Source: Powellomyces hirtus | Taxonomy: Eukaryota > Chytridiomycota > Chytridiomycetes > Spizellomycetales > Powellomycetaceae | Assembly: GCA_025526995.1 (NCBI GenBank) | Contig: JAHLKG010000013.1 | Location: 124,001-188,000 of the forward strand | DNA: 64,000 bases | Reading direction: 5' to 3' | Part shown: in pieces, positions 54,440 to 64,000 of the stretch | Numbering within the stretch: position 1 is the stretch's first letter | Layout: the number at the start of each line of letters is the position of its first letter | Program-made: the position numbers and the translations under genes | Notes under the pieces: generated by a model | Told to the model about the DNA's origin: nothing | The model's database searches: none | The model's input: the letters and a program-made list of their open reading frames with translations, nothing else

Positions 54440-54804
54440 GTGGGCCAACGAAACATGTGGATGTTGGGCTGCAACGTTGGGGATATCTTTTGTAAATAAG
54501 AACATGGTTTTCCTGCAGCGTTCTTGGACAGATCATTTTGCGACTTGAGGAGTGCAGAGAGGATGATAGGGATAGGGTTTGACACGTTTGATAGGGAGCA
54601 CTAACAATGGGGGGATGGAGGAAAACCATGGGTCGTGTAAAACGATATGTAGGCCCCGCCCCAGCTCCAATTTGCCATGTCTTTCCGCAGCAAAATGTTC
54701 GGGAGACCTCGTGCTCTATGTCGATATGTTTGGAACAGAGGGCGAGTTTGACACAATAACAGTAATAATAATATATTCGTCTGTACAGCTCGCAAGAAGA
54801 GAAA
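54440..54804. other. Convergent intergenic region, no gene seen
   Basis: It lies between prefoldin (+) and GCP3 (-), with an AT-rich stretch near 54765. Confidence 0.5.
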
Positions 54805-57800
54805 CTACACTCCTTTTCCAGTGAAATAAAACTGGTTAAAGTTCAGCCGGACAATCAGACCTCTGAAAGCATCCCCATCCGCTTCCAGGAGGACTTCCTT
54901 AAGATCTTCCACGCTCTCCTAAAAAAACCCAGACGAACATCAAATCCGCGTTAATACGCCCCGTTCCCCAAAGCCGCTGGTCATGGCTTGGACCATCTTG
55001 AAACTTACTTTGAACTTCTTTCGACACTCGTCCACCTGAGCACGGATACTGTACAGTGTCTCTTCGTCATCATCCTCCTCATCGACGTTAAAATCGGGCA
55101 ACACTGCTTGGATCACCGACAGGTCGAAACTTCGTTCCCGCATGTCGGGTTGGAGTGTATCCATGGCTTGGCGCGCGAGAGCCGTTCCGTAGCGATGAAG
55201 GCGTTCCTGTGATTCCGCAAATATGTGAGGTGGCACGAGAACAAGACGAGTGACGATGAATTCATTGCGACCCGCTACTTACATGAGCGACCTGGAAACT
55301 GAGGACGCTGTCAACAACGTTCTGAAGAGCAGCTCCTTTGCGCTGTATCCGGGTCAAGTGTCAGCATGATGCGTGATGCAAGGAAGCCAGCAACGACGGG
55401 TGGAGATACGAACATTTTTCTTCCGAAGCGTCAGCATGCAACGCCTCAGTAACGTATTGAGGTACGTTTTATGCATCTTCAAGATCCCATCAATATCTTG
55501 GTTCACGTCGTCGAGGCAGGGGTGGAAATCCGCCCATGTAGATGCGAGTGCCTCGAAATTGATATGATACTGAACCTGCACAATGACATGGTTCATCTGG
55601 GCCCATGTCAGCAGGCAGGCATGCAAGTCCGGATAGACGGAGGTCTCACGCAGGTTTTGCGCGAGCCTCATGCGAGCCTTCCATGTCGAACTGAGCGCGT
55701 ATTCAACGCGTTTGAGTTTCCAGAGGAAACATGAGAGTCGTTGGTAGACGCGCATCGTCTTTTGAGACAGGATGGTGTCGATGGGTTCTTTGACATGGTA
55801 GTCTATGCAGAACACGTCCCATCCCGCATCACCCGCCGAGACCTAAATCGAAGAAAGTCAGCCACCAGATGGTTAGGCACTTGTCAGCCTGAAATGAAGG
55901 TCCCACCTCAAGGAGTCGCGCATCAAGTCTTCGTAGGACGTCGGGGTTGTCATAGCGAGCATTCGAGAGCCGTATCCCATTCTCTAGCGCGGCTGCCAAA
56001 TCGTGACGGTAAATCTGCCGCGCATCCTTGCATAGCTCTTTCCTGTAATGATCATCACGCTCAATCATAGAGCGCGGCATGGACAGGCATTTCATCAGCA
56101 CCATCTTACCCCATTGCGTCAACCAGGTACTGAGCCAGGTCACCTTGCTCCAACAGAAGGTAGCGATTGACGGCGTTGAAATGTTCTTTGAGCTTGTATG
56201 TCGCAACAAGAATGTTCAAGGCTTGGTGGTTGGTTTGCCGGTAAAGGAACTGGATATGCGTGGTAAGCGCCTTGTTGGCACCGTAGACAAACAGATCTGG
56301 ATAAGGAGACTTCAGTCAGTCATATTGTCTAATCTCGGCATGGGAACTTTATTTACCTACCTTCCGTGTGCATGCCTTGCTGACTCCGCGACAGCACAAA
56401 CTTGGTGTCTTTGCATGCCAGTCGTATAAAGTTCAGTGATTTTCCGAGGGAAAAGATCTGACCGTGGATACAAATGCATGATAAACGATCAGCATATTCT
56501 CAAATTTGGCAGATTTGGGACATTTTTTCACCTGTGTGGCTAAGGATATATCGAGGAACCCAGGGAGCATCTCCTCCCGTTGCGAAAACCGTAGTTCCCA
56601 AAAATCCTTCATGGGAGTTTTTGAATCTTGCGTTATGTAAAACTCGCCACTGGGATCGTCCAGTTCTCCCTCGTAAACCCATCGCATGAGTGTTTGGAAG
56701 AAAGGTTTCGATACCTGCAGTCAAATGCAAATCGGTATTTAGCGGAAAGATATGGCTGCCAGTTCCATATATATACATACTTCGGTCATTAGATTGGTGA
56801 TGAATTGCGAGATGAACGGATCTCCGTGATGCACATAGTTGTGAATCAAAGATAGGAGGGCACCGCCTTTCTCATCTGAAGTCGAAAGAAAACCCAATTG
56901 TGAACCGTCAGGATATGTGCTGCAATTTTCGTCTGTGATCCCGGTTAAACCACTAACCGGCGCAAAGCTCCACCAACACGCCCATAATGCGCAGTCTCTT
57001 CAAGGGGTCTTGCGTCCAAACGTAAAGCCGTTTCAAAGTAAGAGGGGAAGCCGTGGTGTCTTCTCCTGAAGGCGATATCTGTCCTTGCAGAATGGCAATG
57101 AGACGGTAATAATCACTCATCTCTCTTGCCAGGGCTGAACAGAAGCTCTTGAAAGATAACATCACGGTGAGCTTCGAGTCATCGAAAACATTGAACCTGC
57201 TTCGGAATACCTGTCGGATAAGCCCCTCCGATGTATCATTTTTGTGTTTGTCTACAAATTCCATGACTTGTCGATATAGCCATCCCATTTCGACAAGTTT
57301 CAACAAAATCTCGCGTTCCGGCTTTGTTACTTGGACCTTGAGATTACAGTGAGACTTGCGTGAAGAATGACTCGCTTTCGATCGGAAAAATACCTCAGGG
57401 TCTATTGCATACTTCTCATTTTGAGCATCATACTTTATGTATTTTCCATCAATCCCTTGGAAAACGTATACAACATCACGAAGCCATTCCGATTCGGAAA
57501 TCCCGCTGGGTTCTGTAAGGACCGAATGAGCCATCGCTCAGTCAATTGTTGCGTCGCAATAACGTACATAGTCATCGCAAAAACCCAGATCTGACCTGGT
57601 ACAAGACCCTTCGTATGCGTAGCAGCAGATGTACTAGCATGTATGTGACCATTCCGAGTAGTGTCCGGGACAACACTTGGAGAGGCCGTCCGCAAGTCAG
57701 ATCTCTTCGAGGTCGTCTTCATTGTTGGTAAACGTTGCAATCCAAGAGACAGGACCGACTCCCTTGACTGTACCATATTGATGAATCAGATCTCACGAAA

Positions 57801-58289
57801 TCATAGTGCGATAGCTCGAATTCAAATGATAACGGCATCCGATCTTCCTCACCTCACGGCCTTGAAGGCGATCCGTTTGCTGGCTCAAGGCCAGCAGAAA
57901 ATACACACTAGCCCACTGGTTTGTCAAGGAAGACTTTGGAAACGGTAAGTTCTTTGGATCCCTTGAAGACTGGTGTGCTACCATACCTTCCCAGTAAGCT
58001 TCTGATGGAGGTTTGAGAATCGAATGGCTTTATCCAGTGACTTTTCGCGCCGGGTCACTGTAGTCAGAGCGATGAGACCCTCACACAGATGTCCAAGCTT
58101 TAGTCCTCTGCTTACAGTGCTTTTTTATCTTCTCGGCCAAAACCGTTTCGTCCGGTATAATTGCGGTCTCCATATGACTGAAACGAGCCAATAGCACAGC
58201 TTCAGCTCGTGACCGCAAGTCGCTTCAACAGGACACGGAGCAAACCTTCGTAATATCCTCATGCAGTACTGGAAAGCTCCATCCACCAT
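54805..58289 (-). CDS. Gamma-tubulin complex component 3 (GCP3/Spc98)
   Basis: Fifteen exons chain in phase from ATG 58289 to stop 54805 (58237-58289, 58116-58177, 57987-58057, 57853-57933, 57596-57767, 56958-57512, 56781-56875, 56532-56714, 56361-56457, 56110-56296, 55907-56042, 55414-55842, 55283-55342, 55009-55206, 54805-54918): 831 codons, 830 aa. The N-terminal GCP3-specific region is intact (PDETVLAEKIKKH; TNQWASVYFLLALSQQTD). The GRIP1 core has YVFQGIDGKYIKYD, LTLKRLYVWTQDPLKRL and RWVYEGELDDPSGEF. GRIP2 has ARYDNPDVLRRLDARLLEVS, WDVFCIDYHVKEPI and the terminal LIVRLNFNQFYF. GCP2/GCP3 with gamma-tubulin form the small complex that nucleates microtubules at centrosomes or basal bodies. 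A further upstream exon is possible. A long acidic patch (EEDDDEE) lies near the C-terminus. Confidence 0.95.
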
Positions 58290-59275
58290 ATTCGCTTTGC
58301 CTGATGGAGGCGATCATAAGCTCGTGATCTCATCGAAACGCACAAGAGCATGCGTTTCCCAAACCTTCGGGAGTCTTTGTTTGCGGCCGCTCAAAGAAGT
58401 GCTGCACCAAGAGATACATGGTGTGTGAGATTTGCGAGCTCTTTGATGAACTATCCGCAGCCGGAATTTGAGACGAAGGAATGGAGGAGGATCTGTAGGC
58501 GGCAGTGTGCGGCGTCGGCGAAGTGTGATGTGGAAGACCCCTCGTGGGGTCTTGTGCAGAGGGTTGTCGGCCCAGCATGCTGTGCATGGACGGAACAACT
58601 TTTCAGTCAAAATGCAGGTCACAGGCTGCTGAGGGGCTGCGCGGGTCGTTGGCGGTTGCTTGCTTGCTTGACTTGAACGACGACGAAGATGGGACGTCGA
58701 TGGCGAAAAACGCAGGAAAACGAATGTTTGAAAGAGCTGCAAGCGCGCGTTGTTCATTGAGCTGCATATGGTAAATAGCACTCTAGCCTAATTTGGAAGA
58801 TGAGCGCTTGGATAAGAACGTGGCGCAGAGCGGAGACGAGCGCGTGGCAAACGAGGCGACAAACGTGGCTTTCCAAGGGCATCCGAGGAACAATGGTTCA
58901 CGCAGAACCCAAAGATCACCAAAAATAGGGTCTTCGACCCAAACAAAAACCCGAATTTAGATTATGGTAGCTTTGGCTTATCGCAAATAAACACACACAC
59001 GGAAAGGACGGACAGGCAAAACCAAATACAAGCAGCCCATGTGCAACTCCACCTGGTATAAACAACGCCTCTGCGCTGCAGGTTACAAAAGGACTAGCCC
59101 TCCCGGCCTGCCCCCACCCTTTTCTCTAGGAATTCTCACAGTAACACCCCCCATCTTGTCCCGATATCCGTAGTGGCTTAGGCCCATACCCAACTACGGC
59201 GTTTGGAGTTCCCATTTACCCACAACTCTCGCATACCGCTCTAGCTCCTCATACCCCCCACAACCAATCACCACA
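58290..59275. other. Intergenic region, no gene seen
   Basis: Frames at 58314-58781 on both strands are mutual shadows without domains. The right end is the promoter and leader of the vWA protein gene. Confidence 0.45.
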
Positions 59276-62200
59276 ATGCAGCTCTCTTTTTCTAGAGTGC
59301 TGGTCTCGGGCCTCACTCTCCTCTCCACCGCCGCCGCTGTCAGCGCAGCCGAAACTGGCTGCACGACACGTGAAGTCCAGCGGTACACGGCCACCGACTT
59401 TTTGTTCCTTATTGATGGCAGTGCATCCATGTGTCCCTACATCGAGCAGATCACCAACCGCATGATGACCTTCGTGGACACATTGAAAACGAGGAACGTA
59501 ACTGACGCTCGTTTCGCTGTCGCCCTTTACGGAGGTCCGCCAGTTCTTCTCCAAGCTTTTACTGTAAGAACTGAGATTGCTCTTAAGAATATTTGTAACT
59601 CGCTAGTGAGCTGACACGATCTCTTCTAGACGAACACCAAAGCTACTCAAAAGGTCTTGGACGCCGTTACTTGCGAAAGCGGTGGCCAGGAAGCCGCCTT
59701 CGAAGCGATCCGCATGGCTCTCAAGTCCAACAGCGGCGCCGATTTCGTAAAGTCTTGCACCGTGGGCACCACCGCGGACTGTACCCTGGTCTGGCGTACC
59801 GGCGTGACCAAATCCATCATCGTCATTACGGATGAAGACTCCGATCTCCCCACGAACACCAACTACCAAATGGCCGGCCAGGCTGACGTTTCGTTGTGTG
59901 CCAACCAATACTACAAGTGGTACAATCAATACTACTGTCTGTCGGCGGCGATCGAGCCCAACTTCAAGGAGAAATACTTCTACCCAAAGTACGCCCATTA
60001 CTACCGCTACACCGTCAATCCCGTCACTCTTGACGCCAAATACCAGGCCGAAGTGGATATCACCGCCAAGGAGGTTCTCGCGCAGCAGGCGCAGATCAAC
60101 ATGCTGATGAAGTCTGACAAGAACGCCAACAGTGTCGGCCCGATAACGTCTTACGACCCAACCTCTAACTACTGGGTGGACACGCATCTTCCTACGTCCC
60201 CGGACCGGGACCCGCTCAACGGCCACACCGCCATCGTTCAGTTTGGACACCCGGATCTTGCGGTTCAGGGCTCCAACTTTGACAACTTTGACCAGCAAGC
60301 CACTTACGCGGCCCTTGTTAAGAACGGATTCAGTGCTTCCCTCCAAGGTCAGGTCCTTGCCAAAAACGGAATGATGCGCGTGTACCGCATTCAGGACATC
60401 ATTGACCCCGTCAAAGGAAGCGCAGCCACCGACAGTTTCTTCAAAGCCACCGTGGACATGGTGCAATACTGCCCTCCGGTTGTCTCCACTGTCAAGGTCG
60501 CTCCGGTTACGTACCCCCCGGCTCCCTTGCCGACGTACATTTCCATCCGTTCCGATCCTCCGGTGCCCTCGACGACTAGCAGCTCGATTGTGCCTACCAC
60601 CTCCTCCTCGATGGCTCGTACCACCTCGTCTTCGATGGTGCCCTCGACGACTAGCAGCTCGATTGTGCCTACCACCTCCTCCTCGATGGCTCGTACCACC
60701 TCGTCTTCGATGGCGCCCTCGACAATTAGCAGCTCGATTGTGCCTACCACCTCCTCCTCGATGGCTCGTACCACCTCGTCTTCGATTGTTCCTACCACGT
60801 CGTCGACCTCGTCCTCGATCGAGCCAACCACCACATCTGCTGAGCCAACCACGTCGTCTGCTGAACCCACGACTTCGTCCGCTCAACCCACGACTTTGTC
60901 TGCTGAACCCACAACTTCGTCTGCTGAACCGAGCGCGTCGTCTGCTGAACCCACGATTTCGTCTGCTGAACCCAGCACGTCCTCCGCGGAGCCCAGCACA
61001 TCGTCCGCTGAGCCAACCTCATCATCAGCGGAGCCCACCACCTCCTCAACTGAGCCAACCACGTCATCGGCGGAGCCCACAACCTCGTCCATCGAGCCTA
61101 CTACATCCACTATGCAGGAGATCTTGAGCACCTCGACTGTTGAGCTCACCACATCTACTGTGGACGAGATTTTGAGCACCTCGACTGTTGAGCTCACCAC
61201 ATCTACTGTGGAGGAGATTTTGAGCACCTCGACTGTTGAGCCTACCACATCTACTGTGGAGGAGATTTTGAGCACCTCGACTAATGAGCCTACCACATCT
61301 ACTGTGGAGCCAACAACCTCCGCTGAGCTCACCACGTCCACCGTGGAAGAAGTCCTGAGTACATCGACCGTTGAGCCCACCACCTCGGCTGAGCCCACGA
61401 CTTCGTCCATTGAGCCCACCACCTCCGCTGAGCTCACCACGTCCACTGTGGAAGAGGTCTTGAGCACATCGACCATTGAGCCCACCACATCTACTGTGGA
61501 GGAGATTTTGAGCACCTCGACTGTTGAGCCTACCACCTCGGCTGAGCCCACGACTTCGTCCGTTGAGCCCACCACCTCCGCTGAGCTCACCACGTCCACT
61601 GTGGAAGAGGTCTTGAGCACATCGACCGTTGAGCCCACCACGTCCACCGTGAAAGAAATCTTGAGCACATCGACCATTGAGCCCACCACCTCGGCTGAGC
61701 TCACGACTTCGTCCGTTGAGCCCACCACCTCCGCTGAGCCCATCACGACTTCGTCTGTTGAGCCCACCACTTCCGCTGAGCTCACCACGTCCACGGTGAA
61801 AGAGGTCTTGAGCACATCGACGGTTGAGCCCACCACCTCCGCTGAGCCCATCACGTCCAGTGTAGAGGAGGTTTCGAGCACCTCCACCATGGAGCCCACT
61901 ACTAGCTCCTCGATTGAGCCAACCACCTCGTCCGTGGAACCCACGACCTCATCAGCGGAGCCCAGCACCTCAACCGTGGAGCCCACTACCAGCTCCTCGA
62001 TCGAGCCAACCACGTCGTCCGCGGAGCCCAGCACCTTCACCGTGGAGCCCACTACCAGCTCCTCGATCGAGCCAACCACGTCGTCCGCGGAGCCCAGCAC
62101 CTCCACCGTGGAGCCCACTACCAGCTCCTCGATCGAGCCAACCACGTCGTCCGCGGAACCTACCACCTCCACCGTGGAGCCCAGCACCTCCACCGTGGAG

Positions 62201-63286
62201 CCCACTACCAGCTCCTCAGTTGAGCCAACCACCTCGTCCGCGGAACCCACGACCTCATCAGCGGAGCCCAGTACCTCCACCGTGGAGCCCACTACCAGCT
62301 CCTCGGTTGAGCCAACCACGTCGTCTGCCGAGCCAACCACCAGCTCAACCGTTGAGCCAACCACGTCGTCCGCGGAGCCAACCACCAGCTCAAGCGTTGA
62401 ACCAACCACGTCGTCTGCCGAGCCAACCACCAGCTCAACCGTTGAACCAACCACGTCATCCACGGAGCCCACCACCAGCTCAAGCGTTGAACCAACCACG
62501 TCGTCCGCGGAGCCCACCACCAGCTCAACCGTTGAACCAACCACGTCATCCACGGAGCCCACCACCAGCTCAACCTTTGAACCAACCACGTCATCCGCTG
62601 AGCCCACTACGTCGTCCGCCGAGCCCAGCACCTCCTCTGCCGAGCCGACTACCAGCTCGACTGTGGAGCCCACCACCAGCGCAATTGTTGAACCCACTAC
62701 CTCGTCTGCTGAACCTACCACCTCCTCTGCGGAGCCAGCCCAGCTTGTCTCGTCTGCTGAGCCAACCACCTCGACCACCTCGTCCGCCGAGCCCAGCACT
62801 TCATCTGCGGAGCCCAGCAGCACATCGCCGGTCGTCGAGCCCACCACCTCGTCGGTTGAGCCCATCGCCTCATCGGCAGAGCCCAGCAGCACTTCCTCCG
62901 CCGAGCCCACAACTAGCTCCTCCTCTCCCGTTCCTACACCGGAAGTCAGCACCACCTCCGCACCTGCGACCGAGCCCACACCTACCGCCACGACTACCTC
63001 ATCCTCATCCTCCGCCAGCGCCAGTGCAACCAGCACTGACTTCCCCGCACCAAAGGATGCTGAAGGTCCCTCCACCGCCGCCTACGCCGGTGCCGCCGTC
63101 GGAGGTGTTGCTGCTGTCTCTGCCGTTGCCGCCGGTGTCTTCTTCTATCGATCCGGAACATTCAAGGGCGCGATGGCTCAAGCCACCGTCGCCCACCCGG
63201 CGTTCGCAAACGCGCAGCAGAACCCGCTGTACCAGCAACCTCACCAGTTGCACGAGAACCCGCTCTACCAGCCTCGAGTGGATTGA
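59276..63286 (+). CDS. vWA-domain surface protein with Ser/Thr/Glu repeat stalk, TM helix and NPLY tail
   Basis: Two exons (59276-59563, 59630-63286) give 1315 codons, 1314 aa. Residues 1-24 are a signal peptide (MQLSFSRVLVSGLTLLSTAA). A von Willebrand factor A domain follows: DFLFLIDGSASM carries the MIDAS D-x-S-x-S (residues 47-51), then GGQEAAFEAIRMAL, and TKSIIVITDEDSD supplies the distal Asp. From about residue 410 to 1235 the protein is a repeat stalk of EPTTSS-type units with a central block of VEEILSTSTVEPTTS-type units, heavily O-glycosylatable. Residues about 1248-1269 form one membrane helix (AGAAVGGVAAVSAVAAGVFF). The about 45-residue tail carries two NPLY motifs at 1294-1297 and 1306-1309. 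It should be a cell-surface adhesin; ligand unknown. No GPI signal is seen, unlike many fungal adhesins. Confidence 0.85.
60568..63040 (+). repeat. Coding tandem repeats of the vWA protein stalk
   Basis: About 2.5 kb of imperfect repeats in frame with the coding sequence. There are three zones: an Ile/Val/Met-Ser-Thr zone (SSSIVPTTSSSMARTT, about 60568-60810), a zone of VEEILSTSTVEPTTS units (about 61100-61880), and long runs of EPTTSS/EPSTS units. Because the period is a multiple of three, long antisense frames also stay open here. Confidence 0.9.
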
Positions 63287-64000
63287 GGAAGAGATGAAAG
63301 CAAAAAAGAATAGCAAAAGAAGAACTTCGAGATCTATATTTTCTCTCACCAGCGTCTTGCAACGCTTTAGTATTAACGCTTTAGTACGTCGTTTGGGTAA
63401 TTGTTAGTGTCGTTCTTGGGATAGTTGTAGGCTAGTATTTGTATCCACTTACTTTGGGGTACAAGGAAAGCGTTGCAATAGACTTGATTTCGAAATTACT
63501 TCCCGCCTTTTTCGTGTTGCGCACTACACATTTTAAATGTTTGATGTGCAAGAGAGACTTTTAAATGTTTGATGTGCAAGACGATGGGTATCGTCCACCT
63601 TCGTATTGCCCTTTTTATACGAGGCCTCCCACCTGACGCGTTCCTGCCTGACGCTCTGCTTCCCGATCCCCAACCTTCAGCATCCTCCTCACACCTGCCT
63701 CTTCACACCTGCAAAATTTAATCGAATGCATGTTCCCCCGAGAAACGCGACGAGGGTCTGTTTAACGTCATGTATATTAATGCAGCGCGAGTAGTTGCGC
63801 GGAACGACTTCAAAGAATATAGCGTGAGAGGAGAGGAATAGGAAGGAGAGTTACGTTTTCATTACTGATAGGAAGGAGAGTTACGTTTTCATTACTGATT
63901 CTTGGCATTCCATGACAGATACGAGCGATCGCCAAGTTTTCTATGAACAGGACGGAAATCAGGTGAGCAAAGATGAGAACGTGAGAACGGGATGAAGACC
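63287..64000. other. Downstream region with small tandem duplications, no gene seen
   Basis: It contains the vWA protein 3' UTR and two short duplications: a tttaaatgtttgatgtgcaa unit repeated near 63532-63581, and a 30-bp unit at 63840-63899. Confidence 0.5.
63840..63899 (+). repeat. 30-bp perfect tandem duplication
   Basis: Two identical adjacent copies of aggaaggagagttacgtttt followed by cattactgat. Recent duplication; no function evident. Confidence 0.9.

Noticed and set aside
58314..58781. 155-codon minus-strand frame upstream of GCP3
   Set aside because: Considered as a GCP3 upstream exon; sequence shows no GCP3 N-terminal pattern, while the ATG at 58289 begins directly with the conserved FQYCMRI segment.
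60883..63075. A 730-codon open frame on the minus strand, plus a 427-codon one at 59603-60886
   Set aside because: They are antisense to the vWA protein repeats. The three-base periodic, low-complexity sense sequence keeps antisense frames open; their composition (VVGSADEVVGS) has no domain.
61914..63407. A 497-codon Pro/Arg/Ser-rich frame in the +3 register
   Set aside because: Shadow of the same repeats in another frame; no independent start context or domain.

Overview
This window is a gene-dense, intron-rich eukaryotic nuclear segment. I read it as a fungus, most likely a zoosporic (chytrid-type) one. The fungal signs are a fused alpha-beta tryptophan synthase, a Sel1-repeat Nif1/DSF2-like protein, and many short GT-AG introns of roughly 50-120 nt. 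Hints of a flagellated, early-diverging lineage are an EF-hand/WD40 protein of the WDR49/WDR64 type (a cilium-associated family), full GCP3, a MetRS with a C-terminal WHEP domain, a Rab3GAP2-type subunit and a plant/animal-style FAAH amidase. The lineage is an inference from gene content, not a placement by marker gene.

Layout. 0-9.3 kb: TTC9-like TPR protein, ERI1-type exonuclease, a decayed ankyrin-repeat gene, an F-box/LRR protein, a small membrane protein with an LRAT/NlpC-like His...Cys pattern, and riboflavin synthase. 9.5-16.3 kb: promethin/LDAF1-like protein, DUF2470 membrane protein, a two-domain metallothionein, a poorly resolved small gene and UBC9. 16.7-26.9 kb: the WDR49-like protein, a RasGEF and NOP58. 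27.4-34.7 kb: Rab3GAP2 N-terminal protein, FAAH-like amidase and COX10. 35.9-44.8 kb: a low-complexity protein with RFxV/I motifs, TRP5 and cytosolic MetRS (divergent, with a Gcn4-type site and a CACGTG box between them), and a Sel1-repeat protein. 45.2-49.4 kb: EPT1/CPT1, a short F-box protein and NDUFB7. 49.4-53.7 kb is gene-poor and holds a BTB relic, a coiled-coil ORF, a U2 snRNA gene preceded by an 11-bp tandem array, and a TenA-like relic. 53.9-58.3 kb: prefoldin subunit 1 and GCP3. 59.3-63.3 kb: a 1314-residue secreted/membrane protein with a vWA domain, a huge Ser/Thr/Pro/Glu repeat stalk, one transmembrane helix and two NPLY motifs in the tail.

Most genes are unlinked housekeeping functions: RNA processing (NOP58, ERI1, U2), ubiquitin/SUMO (UBC9, F-box), microtubules (GCP3, WDR49-like, prefoldin), mitochondria (COX10, NDUFB7) and lipids (EPT1, FAAH, LDAF1-like). 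Exon models were built by hand by requiring GT-AG borders, matched phases and family-consistent protein; most multi-exon genes close to an exact multiple of three. The best candidate for something new is the vWA-stalk-TM-NPxY protein, whose layout recalls an integrin beta chain without obvious homology to one.
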